A stretch of DNA of 44,230 nt from an uncultured Phycisphaerales bacterium. Lineage in GTDB: Bacteria > Planctomycetota > Phycisphaerae > Phycisphaerales > UBA1924. The notes beneath the pieces are model-generated. The model worked only from the letters and a program-made list of their open reading frames with translations. It was not told the DNA's origin and did not search any database. Positions 1-7,608 of the stretch are shown piece by piece. The position numbers were made by a program, and so were the translations under genes. The stretch spans positions 1 to 44,230 of the forward strand of contig CAIYWI010000047.1 in assembly GCA_903929885.1 (NCBI GenBank), read 5' to 3'. Position 1 is the stretch's first letter. Each line of letters begins with the position of its first letter.

Positions 1-29
1 ATCCCCGAGCGCACGACGAAGAGACCACC

Positions 30-674
30 ATGAACACGACCACTCCCGACTCCGTGATCAACGCCCTTGAATGGCGGTACGCGGTCAAGAAGTTCGATGC
101 CTCCCGCAAGATCCCCGCTGCCACGTGGGCGGCGTTGGAGCGGGCGACGGTGCTGTCGCCCTCGTCCTACGGCCTGCAGCCGTGGCGATTCTTCGTGGTG
201 GACGACCCGGCGATCCGCGCCCAGCTTCGTCCGGTGTCGTGGGGCCAGTCGCAGATCACCGACGCCTCGCACCTGCTTGTCTTTGCGCGTCGCGCGTCGA
301 TGACGACCGCCGACGTCGACAAGTACGTGCAGCGGATCGTCGAGGTCCGAGGCGGCGACGCGGCCGCCCTCAAGGATTATCGCGCGATGATGGTGAACCA
401 CGTCACCAATCCCTCGCTCGACGTCAACGCGTGGGCGACCAAGCAGGTCTACATCGCGCTGGGCGTCTTCATGGCGGCGGCGGCGATGATGGGCGTGGAC
501 GCGTGCCCGATGGAGGGCTTCCAGCCCGCGGAGTACGACCGCATCCTCAAGCTTCCCGAGCGCGGCTACCACGCCACCGTCGTCGCCACCGCGGGCTACC
601 GCGCGGCCGACGACATGTTCGCGGGATTCAAGAAGGTGCGCTGGGCCATGACCGAGGCCGTCGAGCACATCTGA
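30..674 (+). CDS. NAD(P)H-dependent nitroreductase-family oxidoreductase
   Basis: A 214-residue FMN-dependent nitroreductase-family protein, close to the usual length of the NfsB branch (about 215). The N-terminal RYAVKKFD segment (residues about 13-20) fits the basic FMN-phosphate contact. SPSSYGLQPWRF (about 44-55) is the family's FMN/substrate loop. A C-terminal GYRAADD near residue 190 matches the second phosphate-binding element. The family uses NAD(P)H to reduce nitro compounds, quinones or flavins in the cytoplasm; the physiological substrate cannot be read from sequence. The gene stands alone, with an inverted pair of repeats between it and the convergent helicase gene. The ATG follows a weak purine tract (GAGA), and sequence upstream is cut off by the window edge. 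Confident in the family, not in the substrate. Confidence 0.9.
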   Translation: MNTTTPDSVINALEWRYAVKKFDASRKIPAATWAALERATVLSPSSYGLQPWRFFVVDDPAIRAQLRPVSWGQSQITDASHLLVFARRASMTTADVDKYVQRIVEVRGGDAAALKDYRAMMVNHVTNPSLDVNAWATKQVYIALGVFMAAAAMMGVDACPMEGFQPAEYDRILKLPERGYHATVVATAGYRAADDMFAGFKKVRWAMTEAVEHI

Positions 675-701
675 GACGAACGACGATCCTCGCACGCAGG
701 T

Positions 702-767
702 CGCCCGCAAGGGCGCACCAGTCGTAGCCGTGGTGCGTCGCGAGGCTTTGCGAGCAAGCCTGCGGCG
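702..767 (+). repeat. Two-hairpin dispersed repeat A, left arm of pair 1
   Basis: This 66-bp unit has two hairpins. The first is CGCCC-GCAA-GGGCG with a GNRA-type loop. The second is AGGCTT-TGCGAGC-AAGCCT. They are joined by a linker containing GTAGCCGTGG. The unit recurs inverted at 934-1000 and as a further inverted pair at 4982-5046 and 5135-5200. It lies just past the stop of the nitroreductase gene, so one role could be a transcript-end structure. Confidence 0.85.
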
Positions 768-885
768 AAGACGCGGACTGCACCGATACGTCGCGCCGGA
801 TGGATCCATCGGCGATGGAATCTCATCGCCCGAACGTTGTTGGCGCGATGCGTCGCATTGTCGCCTTGACGAACGCGGGCCCGCA

Positions 886-920
886 GCATGATCACCCCAC
901 CGTCCGCACGGTGATCATGC
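886..920. other. Perfect 11-bp inverted repeat between repeat-A arms
   Basis: GCATGATCACC at 886-896 is the exact reverse complement of GGTGATCATGC at 910-920, with a 13-nt loop. The loop itself contains ACCGT-CCGC-ACGGT, which competes with the outer stem. No T-run follows on either strand. The 166 bp between the two repeat arms also contain GATGGATCCATC and the stem GGCGATG/CATCGCC, so the whole gap is highly structured. I see no gene in 675-1018. Confidence 0.8.
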
Positions 921-933
921 GCACATCGGCGTT

Positions 934-1000
934 CGTCCGTGGGCTGGCCCGCAAAGCCGGGCTGCGCCTCACGGCTACGTCTGGTGCGCCCTTGCGGGCG
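934..1000 (-). repeat. Two-hairpin dispersed repeat A, right arm of pair 1
   Basis: Read on the minus strand, this unit starts with CGCCCGCAAGGGCGCACCAG and ends with GGCTTTGCGGGCCAGCC, matching 702-767 at most positions. Its orientation makes 702-1000 a long inverted repeat about 300 bp across. It ends 18 bp before the stop codon of the minus-strand helicase gene. Confidence 0.85.
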
Positions 1001-1018
1001 ATCGACATCGCGAGCGCT

Positions 1019-3415
1019 TCATTCCGGCTTCGACACGAGCGTCAATCGCGCATACTCGAGCACGAGCGTCTTGACGCCGATGCCCTTGAAGGCGACGGTG
1101 ACGCGAGACTGCGCGCCGGGCGTGAAGGCCTTGACCTGTCCCAGGCCGAACTGCGGGTGGCGGACGGTCGCGCCCACGGGGATGCCGGGGGCCTCGCGAC
1201 GCGGGGGCGGGGCGACGGGACGGTCGCTTGATTCGATCGCATCCTCGTCGAACTCGCTGTCGTAGGCCGGGTCGTACGCGCCGTCGTCGGAGACGATGAC
1301 GTGCTCACGGGGCAACTCGTCGAGAAAGCGGCTGGGGATGGTGCGTTCGCTCATGCCTCGCTGCGTGCGGAACTTCGAGGCCGTCATCAGCAGGCGACGC
1401 ATGGCGCGGGTGATGCCCACGAAGCAGAGGCGACGCTCCTCCTCGAGAGCCGCTTCGCTCTCTCGCGAGCGCATGTGGGGCAGCAGGCCCTCCTCGAGTC
1501 CGATCATCGCGACGGCGGGGAACTCGAGGCCCTTGGCGGCATGAAGCGTCATGAGCGTCACGCTGCCCTGGGCCGGGTCCACCGCGTCGGCGTCGGCCAC
1601 CAGGGCGATCGATTCGAGAAACCCGCGGAGCATGGCCAGGAGCGGGGGCATGGCGGCGCGGCCGCCCTCGAGGGCCGGATCGGAGGTCGGGTCGTACTCC
1701 TGCTCGAACTGGCGGGCGGAACTGACGAGTTCGGCGAGGTTGTCGAGACGTTCAAGGTCGGTCTCGGTGCGCGAGGTGGCGGCCTGGGCGCGGTACATGG
1801 CCTCGAGGCCCGACTCCTTGATGACGCGATCGACCAGGTCGGCGAGCGAGCCGGTGATCTGTTCGCCCATGAAGGTGCCGCCGGCGGTCCACGCGTCGAT
1901 CATGCCGACGAACTTCGCCACGGCGTTGACGGCGCGGCCGTTGAGGTCTGGCACGCACTCGATGCGGCGCAGGATCTGCATCAGCGGCAGGCCGTGCTGC
2001 TGGGCGACGGCGTCGGCCTTGTCGAAGGTCGCGTCGCTGATGCCTCGCGAGGGCACGTTGACGATGCGGGCGAGCGAGACGCCGTCTGCCTGGTTCGCGA
2101 TGAGCCGCAGATAGGCCAGCGCGTTCTTGACCTCCTCGCGGTCGTAGAAGGCCGTGCCCTTGGCGATGGTGTAGGGGATGTTCGCGCCGCGGAGGGCCTC
2201 CTCCATCACGCGGCTGAGCGAGTTGGTGCGGTAGAAGACCGCCATGTCGCGCCACGCGATGCCGTCCTGCACGTGGCGGGCTCGCAGCCACGAGGCCACC
2301 TTCGCGGCCTCGGCCTGCTCGCCCGCGCAGCGGACGATCTCGATGCGATCGCCCCCGGGCTTGCTGGTGAAGAGGGGCTTGGGCTTGCGGTTGCGGTTGT
2401 GGCGGATCAGCGCGTCCGCGCTGGCGAGGATCGGCGCGGTCGAGCGGAAGTTCTCGCCGAGCTTGATGACGGCCGCCGCGGGATAGTTCTTCTCGAAGTC
2501 GAGGATGTTGCTGATGTCGGCCCCGCGCCAGCCGTAAATGGCCTGATCGGGGTCCCCCACCACGCAGATGTTGGGCTGACGCTGCCCGTCGCCATCGCCG
2601 GCGATGAGACTGGCGATTCGGAACTGCGCCTGGGTGGTGTCCTGATACTCGTCGATGAGCAGGTACTGCCACTTGCGGCGACATTCCTCCCGCACGGCCT
2701 CTTGCGTCGCAAGCATCCGCGCGGTGACCATGAGCAGGTCGTCGAAGTCGACGGCGTTGGCCTCGCGGAGCCGCGTGGTGTAGGACGAGTAGATCCGGGC
2801 GATGGCCTTGCCGGAGAAGTCGAAGGCCTCGTTGGCGAAGCGGACGTCGTCGATGAGGTCGTTCTTGGCGTTGCTGATGGCGCTGAGCACGCTGCGGGGC
2901 GGGAAGTTGGCCGTGCTGAGTTGTGCGGCCTCGATGGCCTTCTTCACCAGCGAGAGTTGATCCGCCGTGTCGTAGATGGTGAAGTCGGGCTTGAGGCCGG
3001 CCTGCTCGGCGTAGCGACGCAAGAGACGAGCGCACAGCGAGTGGAAGGTCGTGATCGTGAGGCCGCGCATGCGGCGGCTCTCGTTGCCGTCGGCGTCGTG
3101 CCCGCCCAGGATCGACGCCACGCGTTCCTTCATCTCGCCGGCGGCCTTGTTGGTGAAGGTGACGGCGAGGATCTGCCACGGGGGCACGCCGCAGTTGACC
3201 AGAAAGGCGATGCGGCGCGTGATGACGCGCGTCTTCCCGCTGCCCGCGGCGGCCAGCACCAGCAGCGGTCCCTCCGTGTGGTGCACGGCCTGACGCTGCG
3301 GTTCGGTCAGGTCGGCCACCAGCCGCTCGGCGAAGGCGTTGGGGTCCTCGGACGCAGCGGCCTTGGGTGGCGTGTCGTCTTCGCCGTCGGGGATGATCGG
3401 GGCGTCGAAATCCAT
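1019..3415 (-). CDS. uvrD: UvrD/PcrA-type ATP-dependent 3'-5' DNA helicase
   Basis: A 798-residue superfamily 1A helicase of repair and replication. Visible motifs in order are the Q motif LTEPQRQAV (about 36-44), Walker A AAGSGKT (about 56-62), the Ia-region TFTNKAAGEM, Walker B LLIDEYQDT, motif III GDPDQAIYGWRGA, the motif V region TLHAAKGLEFP and motif VI FVGITRA. The C-terminus (VRHPQFGLGQVKAFTPG onwards) looks like the PcrA/UvrD Tudor-like domain that contacts RNA polymerase. The length is slightly above UvrD/PcrA (about 720-740), mostly from a 30-residue acidic N-terminus and an Asp-rich linker. The ATG sits 9 nt after TACGCT, a possible -10. The upstream FecCD gene ends 54 bp away, so readthrough is also possible. 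UvrD, PcrA and RepA-type paralogues cannot be separated with certainty by eye. Confidence 0.95.
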   Translation of the reverse strand: MDFDAPIIPDGEDDTPPKAAASEDPNAFAERLVADLTEPQRQAVHHTEGPLLVLAAAGSGKTRVITRRIAFLVNCGVPPWQILAVTFTNKAAGEMKERVASILGGHDADGNESRRMRGLTITTFHSLCARLLRRYAEQAGLKPDFTIYDTADQLSLVKKAIEAAQLSTANFPPRSVLSAISNAKNDLIDDVRFANEAFDFSGKAIARIYSSYTTRLREANAVDFDDLLMVTARMLATQEAVREECRRKWQYLLIDEYQDTTQAQFRIASLIAGDGDGQRQPNICVVGDPDQAIYGWRGADISNILDFEKNYPAAAVIKLGENFRSTAPILASADALIRHNRNRKPKPLFTSKPGGDRIEIVRCAGEQAEAAKVASWLRARHVQDGIAWRDMAVFYRTNSLSRVMEEALRGANIPYTIAKGTAFYDREEVKNALAYLRLIANQADGVSLARIVNVPSRGISDATFDKADAVAQQHGLPLMQILRRIECVPDLNGRAVNAVAKFVGMIDAWTAGGTFMGEQITGSLADLVDRVIKESGLEAMYRAQAATSRTETDLERLDNLAELVSSARQFEQEYDPTSDPALEGGRAAMPPLLAMLRGFLESIALVADADAVDPAQGSVTLMTLHAAKGLEFPAVAMIGLEEGLLPHMRSRESEAALEEERRLCFVGITRAMRRLLMTASKFRTQRGMSERTIPSRFLDELPREHVIVSDDGAYDPAYDSEFDEDAIESSDRPVAPPPRREAPGIPVGATVRHPQFGLGQVKAFTPGAQSRVTVAFKGIGVKTLVLEYARLTLVSKPE

Positions 3416-3424
3416 GAGCCGCCA

Positions 3425-3430
3425 AGCGTA
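3425..3430 (-). promoter_or_regulatory. Possible -10 hexamer of the helicase gene
   Basis: TACGCT on the minus strand lies 9 nt before the ATG at 3415, which would give a leader of about 3 nt. It is one of several TANNNT hexamers at this distance in the window. No clear -35 is seen. Confidence 0.3.
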
Positions 3431-3469
3431 ACGCGCCCGGACGAGGGGCGGCGCGACGAGGGCGACGAA

Positions 3470-4450
3470 TCACCGGGGCGACATGCCACGACGCAGCAGC
3501 CAGATGAAGATCGGCCCTCCCACCAAGGCCGTGACGACGCCCAGGGGCAGGCGGCCGGAGGGGAGTTCGATCGTCCGAACCAGCGCGTCCCCCGACAAGA
3601 CGAGCACCGCACCGGCAAGGGCCGCATTGGGCGCCAGCGTCCGGTGGGCGGGGCCGCAGACAAGCCGCATGAGGTGCGGGCAGACCAGCCCCACGAAGCC
3701 GATGGGGCCGGCGAGGAGCACGGAACCGGCGGTGAGGGTGCCGGCCCAGAGGAACATGCGGCGACGGGCGGCAGGAAGGTTGACGCCCAAACTGATGGCC
3801 TCGTCGTCGCTGAGCGAGGCAATGTCCATCGCGGGGCCGAGACGCCAGGTGGCGACGGCGGCGGCGAGGGTGACGCCCCCGACCACCAGCAGTTCGACCG
3901 GCCGCAGATCGTCGCGAATGGCCCCCAGGAGGAGCCGATCGGCGGCGTTGGCGTGCTGGTACGGCAACAGGTGACGCACGAGCATGATGCCCGCGCTGCA
4001 CACGATGCCCACGGCCACGCCGGTGAGGACGAGTTGGACCGGCTCAAGCACGCCTCGACGGCGACTGAGGAGAAAGGTGAGTCCGAGGGTGGCAAAGGAG
4101 CCCGCCAAAGCGGCCATGGCGACCACGGGCATCCCCAGCCCACCCGCCACCACCCCCGGAGCGGCCAGCCACCCGAGATAGATGGCCACGAGCACGGCGA
4201 GACCCGAACCCGAGGCCAGCCCCAAGAGGTCGCTGGAGGCCAAGGGGTTGCGGAGCAGGCACTGGAGGTGGAGTCCGGCGAGCGAGAGGGAGGCCCCGAC
4301 GATGATGGCGGCCAGCGAACGGTGGACGCGAAGCCACCAGAGGTCGGTGCCGAGTGGTTCGGGATGACCGGTGGCGTAGACACGCCACAGAAAGGCCCCG
4401 AGGAGGAGCAGGAGGAGAACCAGCAGGCAGTGAACGCCGCGACGAGGCAT
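3470..4450 (-). CDS. FecCD-family ABC transporter permease (iron-siderophore/cobalamin type)
   Basis: A 326-residue polytopic membrane protein with about 9-10 hydrophobic segments, the usual size of BtuC/FhuB-half permeases. Family marks include HRSLAAIIVGASLSLAGLHL near the start, RNPLASSDLLGLASGSG, DEAISLGVNL and GPIGFVGLVCPHLMRL, the coupling-helix region that contacts the ATPase. The frame stays open far upstream, but ATG at 4450 matches the expected N-terminus just before the first membrane segment. A substrate-binding protein and ATPase would be needed for import; neither lies beside it, since the next gene upstream is divergent atpC. The gene therefore looks like an orphan permease, or its partners are elsewhere. 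Substrate unknown. Confidence 0.88.
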   Translation of the reverse strand: MPRRGVHCLLVLLLLLLGAFLWRVYATGHPEPLGTDLWWLRVHRSLAAIIVGASLSLAGLHLQCLLRNPLASSDLLGLASGSGLAVLVAIYLGWLAAPGVVAGGLGMPVVAMAALAGSFATLGLTFLLSRRRGVLEPVQLVLTGVAVGIVCSAGIMLVRHLLPYQHANAADRLLLGAIRDDLRPVELLVVGGVTLAAAVATWRLGPAMDIASLSDDEAISLGVNLPAARRRMFLWAGTLTAGSVLLAGPIGFVGLVCPHLMRLVCGPAHRTLAPNAALAGAVLVLSGDALVRTIELPSGRLPLGVVTALVGGPIFIWLLRRGMSPR

Positions 4451-4556
4451 GGGGCAGGGAGGGGGGAGGGGGAGAATACGCGGGAGGGTGCGAGGGAATC
4501 GCCGCGAGGGGGAGTGGCTCCTACCATTGGTCCCCAGCCAGTTTGGAGAACCGCAC

Positions 4557-4973
4557 GTGGCCAAGAAGTCCTTCCGTTGCAAGCTCGTGACCCCCGCCTC
4601 GGCCCTCGTTGATGATCGGGTCGTGTACGCCTCGGTGCCCGCGTGGGACGGCCTGATGGGCTTCCTGCCCGACCGTGCGGCGTTCTTGGGCAAGTTGGGT
4701 CTGGGCGAGTTGCGGCTGGACATGGCCGACACGGACAAGGGCCCTGGCGGCACCCGCTCGTTCATCCTTGACGGGGGCTTCATCCGCATGGCGGGCGACG
4801 TGATGACGATCCTGGCCGAGCGGGCGGTGGATGTGTCGGCGCTCACGGCGTCCGATGCCGAGGCCGAGTTGAAAGCCGCGGCGAGCATCAAGGACCCGGC
4901 CGAGAAGGCTCGGGCCACCAAGCGAGCCGAACTCATGGCCTCGATGGCCAAGAGCGGCGGCGGGAAGGTCTGA
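4557..4973 (+). CDS. atpC: F0F1 ATP synthase epsilon subunit
   Basis: A 138-residue epsilon subunit of the F1 central stalk, normal in length. The N-terminal beta-sandwich reads FRCKLVTPASALVDDRVVYASVPAWDGLMGFLPDRAAFLGKLG, matching the family's TP.....V..V..P...G..G.LP.HAP pattern, with Asp-Arg in place of His-Ala. A C-terminal Ala/Lys-rich helical part follows (about 95-135). I chose GTG at 4557 because GGAG lies 8 nt upstream and the encoded protein then begins at the conserved domain. The longer open frame from 4449 would overlap the divergent FecCD start. Normally atpC ends an atpIBEFHAGDC operon; here it is monocistronic-looking, with a divergent neighbour upstream and a repeat pair downstream. 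Confidence 0.88.
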   Translation: MAKKSFRCKLVTPASALVDDRVVYASVPAWDGLMGFLPDRAAFLGKLGLGELRLDMADTDKGPGGTRSFILDGGFIRMAGDVMTILAERAVDVSALTASDAEAELKAAASIKDPAEKARATKRAELMASMAKSGGGKV

Positions 4974-4981
4974 GCCGCTGA

Positions 4982-5046
4982 CGCCCAGAGGGCGGACCAA
5001 ATGGAGCCGTGGCCGCGGCGAGGCTTTGCGCGCAAGCCCAAGGTGG
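4982..5046 (+). repeat. Two-hairpin dispersed repeat A, left arm of pair 2
   Basis: This unit opens with CGCCC-AGA-GGGCG, continues with GAGCCGTGG and contains GGCGAGGCTTTGCGCGCAAGCCC, the same order as the 702-767 unit. It starts 8 bp after the atpC stop. It is the most diverged of the four copies. Confidence 0.8.
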
Positions 5047-5134
5047 GTGTTCGTCCGTTGGTCTTGCCGTGGGGCCTGAATGATGTTGTCGTGCAGATCG
5101 CCCGCTCGCCGGTGAGCGCGCCGATTCGCGTCCG

Positions 5135-5200
5135 CGTCCATGGGCTTGCTCGCAAAGCCTCGCTGCGCCCACGGCTACATCTGGCTTGCCCTGACGGGCG
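5135..5200 (-). repeat. Two-hairpin dispersed repeat A, right arm of pair 2
   Basis: On the minus strand the unit reads CGCCCGTCAGGGC, then GATGTAGCCGTGGGCGCAG, then GAGGCTTTGCGAGCAAGCCC and ATGG. An outer stem CCGTGGGC/GCCCATGG encloses the second hairpin. It ends 15 bp before the stop of the minus-strand ABC permease, so this pair also fills a gap between convergent genes. No gene is visible in 4974-5215. Confidence 0.85.
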
Positions 5201-5215
5201 AGACGCACGTGGCGT

Positions 5216-6466
5216 TCAGAAGTCGCGTCGCACGAAGATGACGCAGGCGATGCCGAGGATGACGGCCTCGAAGGCGAGACTGGTGCCGATGATCCAGAGG
5301 GTGGTGCGGTTTCGCATCTGTTCTTCGACGATGCGGGCGCCGCGGGGGTCGGGGCCCCCGCGACGGCGGCGTCGGGCGGGTTCGGGCTTGGCTTCCGTCT
5401 TCCCGTCGGCCTTGGGATCCGACTTGGCGCTCTGGTCGAGCGTCAGTTCGGGGTCTTCGGGGAGGTCGGCATCGAGGGACTCGTCCTGGATGAGGCCGAG
5501 TTTCTTGAGTTCGTCCATGCTGACCAGGCCTCGGTTGAGCAGGCCGATGGTCTCCGAGGTCTTGGGGAGGAAGGTCTTGGCGGCGACGCTGATGTTGGTC
5601 CAGTATTCCCAATCGGCAAGGGCGAGGCGAGCCTCGGCGAGTTCGCGGCGGGTGAACTTGAGGACGGGGTTGACGACCTCGAGTTGATCCTCGCCCTCCT
5701 TGGCGATGGGGAAGGGTTGGTTGCGTTCGACGGCGTCGCGGAGGAGGCGACGGGTCTGGGTTTCGCGGCGGGCGACCAGCTTCTCGTTGTCGATCACGGC
5801 GATTTCGGCCTGGGCTCGCTGCTGGAGGAAGACGGCGTCGGTGACGTTGACGGCAAAGCACGCCACCCAGCAAAGCAGGGTGATGAGCAGGCTGGCGATG
5901 GTGGAGCGGGTGATGAGGCCCACCAGGGCGCAGATGCTGAAGAGGTAGCTGAAGAAGAGAACGACGATGGGGACGGCGAGCCAGATGCCCCACTCGATCT
6001 CGCCGCCGCGGATGGCGATGACGAGGAAGCAGGCGAGGGTGAAGACGGAGACCTGCAGGGCGACGAAGAGCAGACCGGTGGCGAACTTGGTGAGGAAGAG
6101 GCGCAGGCGGCTGATGGGACGCGAGAGGGTGAGTTCGATGGAGCCGCCGGCGACGAAGTCGGGGATGATGCTGGCGGTGGAGATGAGGGCGAGCGAGGTG
6201 GCGATCCAGGTGAGCCAGATGGGCACGCCGATGTTGACGAAGGCGAAGCGGTAGAAGAGGCTGGGCGGGATCGTCTTGGAGTTGAAGAAGGGCAGCGGCC
6301 ATTCCCAGTGGAGGAAGGTGAGGCCGCGTTCATTGATGCCGAACATGCCGAAGACGGCGACCACCAGGGCCGAGAGGACCATGGTGATCCAGAAGAGTCG
6401 CTTGCTGTTGAGCTCGCGATAGGCGTCGACGAGCATGGCTCGCGTCTGCATGAGGCGGAGACTCAT
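5216..6466 (-). CDS. ABC-2-type transporter permease with large extramembrane insertion
   Basis: A 416-residue integral membrane protein. It has an N-terminal membrane segment (about 24-44), a block of four or five more (about 95-220), then roughly 170 mostly charged residues, and a last membrane helix near the C-terminus (TTLWIIGTSLAFEAVILGIACVIFVRRDF region). The soluble stretch includes an acidic, Lys-rich segment and an Arg-rich RRRRRGG patch. The start overlaps the stop of the ATPase gene by 4 nt (ATGA), so the two are translationally coupled and form one exporter. Topology resembles ABC-2 permeases, with the long insertion before the last helix as the oddity. Substrate unknown. Confidence 0.85.
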   Translation of the reverse strand: MSLRLMQTRAMLVDAYRELNSKRLFWITMVLSALVVAVFGMFGINERGLTFLHWEWPLPFFNSKTIPPSLFYRFAFVNIGVPIWLTWIATSLALISTASIIPDFVAGGSIELTLSRPISRLRLFLTKFATGLLFVALQVSVFTLACFLVIAIRGGEIEWGIWLAVPIVVLFFSYLFSICALVGLITRSTIASLLITLLCWVACFAVNVTDAVFLQQRAQAEIAVIDNEKLVARRETQTRRLLRDAVERNQPFPIAKEGEDQLEVVNPVLKFTRRELAEARLALADWEYWTNISVAAKTFLPKTSETIGLLNRGLVSMDELKKLGLIQDESLDADLPEDPELTLDQSAKSDPKADGKTEAKPEPARRRRRGGPDPRGARIVEEQMRNRTTLWIIGTSLAFEAVILGIACVIFVRRDF

Positions 6467-7521
6467 TGGGGGCCTCCTTGGCGGGCCGATTCGACGGCGC
6501 CGGGCGCGTGTGCCGCACCGGTGCCGGGGTCGATCACTGCTTCCATGAAGAGGTCCTCGAGCGAGGGACGCAGGGCGCGAACGGAGCGGATGGTGCAGCC
6601 CTTGGCACGCAGGGCGTCGATGACGGGCTGGATGTCGCGGGCCTCGATGGTGTCAAGTCGCAGGCCGGTGCGGGTGAGCGTGGCGGCGATGCCGGACGGA
6701 AGCGTGCCGAGGGGCACGGCGTCGGCTGCGGCCTGGAGGGTTGCGGGGGGCGGGAGGTTCAACGCCGAGGCGAGTGTCTGCGCGGGGTCGGCATCGGCGA
6801 TCTCGATTTCGAAGCACTGGCGGTGGGCGGTGAGGTCGGCGATGGTGCCTTGGGAGAAGACCTTGCCCTTGACGAGAATGGCGACGCGGTCGCAGACCAT
6901 TTCGAGTTCGCTGAGCAGGTGGGAGTTGAGGAAGATGGTGTTGCCCCGGTCGCGGAGCGTGAGGAGCATGGCGCGGATGTCGCGCCGGCCGACGGGATCG
7001 ACGCCGTCGGTGGGTTCGTCGAGCACCACGAGATCGGGGTTGGCCATGAGGGCCTGGGCGATGCCGATGCGCTGACGCATGCCCTTGGAGTAGCCGCGGA
7101 CGCGGCGCGTGGCCCACGCGGTCATGCCGACGAGGTCGAGCAGTTCGGCGGAGCGGCGGCGGCGGTCGACGCGGGGAACGCCGGACATCGCGCCGTAGAA
7201 GTCGAGGATCTGTGCCCCGGTGAGGTAGCCGGGGAAGCGGTGGTGCTCGGGGAGGTAGCCGATGCGGGCGAGGGAGGGCTTGTGGCCGACGGGATGGCCG
7301 AGGAGGGTGCCTCGGGCCTGGGTGGGGCGGATGATGGTGAGCAGGATCTTGACGAGGGTGCTCTTGCCTGCGCCGTTGGGACCCAAGAGGCCGAAGATCT
7401 CGCCGCGACGGACCTTCATCTCGATGCCACGCAGGGCCTGCACGCCCCCGGCGTAGGTCTTGCTGACATGTTCGAGGTCGATGACCCACTCGGAGGGAGC
7501 GACGGACGAGGCGGCGGTCAT
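6463..7521 (-). CDS. ABC transporter ATP-binding protein (ABC-2 exporter type)
   Basis: A 352-residue ATPase. Walker A is GLLGPNGAGKST (about 44-55), the signature is YSKGMRQRIGIAQAL, Walker B with the catalytic Glu is LVVLDEPTDGVDP, and the H-loop is LNSHLLSE. A C-terminal extension of about 120 residues (TLTRTGLRLDTIEARDIQPVIDALRAKG) resembles the regulatory tail common in DrrA/CcmA-like exporters. GGGAG lies 8 nt before the ATG. Its product pairs with the permease encoded directly downstream with a 4-nt overlap. An 87-bp gap separates it from the UVR-motif gene upstream, so all three could be cotranscribed. Confidence 0.93.
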   Translation of the reverse strand: MTAASSVAPSEWVIDLEHVSKTYAGGVQALRGIEMKVRRGEIFGLLGPNGAGKSTLVKILLTIIRPTQARGTLLGHPVGHKPSLARIGYLPEHHRFPGYLTGAQILDFYGAMSGVPRVDRRRRSAELLDLVGMTAWATRRVRGYSKGMRQRIGIAQALMANPDLVVLDEPTDGVDPVGRRDIRAMLLTLRDRGNTIFLNSHLLSELEMVCDRVAILVKGKVFSQGTIADLTAHRQCFEIEIADADPAQTLASALNLPPPATLQAAADAVPLGTLPSGIAATLTRTGLRLDTIEARDIQPVIDALRAKGCTIRSVRALRPSLEDLFMEAVIDPGTGAAHAPGAVESARQGGPQ

Positions 7522-7608
7522 TCGATCGGGCTCCCGGAGGGGAAGGCTGGGGGGGACGCGGTCATGGGCGATGATTCCGATTCTCGCACCGTCGCGTGCA
7601 TCGCCAGC

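Noticed and set aside
1301..4612. A 1103-codon open frame on the plus strand opposite the helicase and FecCD genes
   Set aside because: Its product is Gly/Arg/Glu-rich without domain features; it is a GC-rich antisense shadow of two well-supported genes.
4451..5155. Extended N-terminus for the FecCD permease
   Set aside because: It would run antisense through the whole of atpC; ATG 4450 gives the normal family length.
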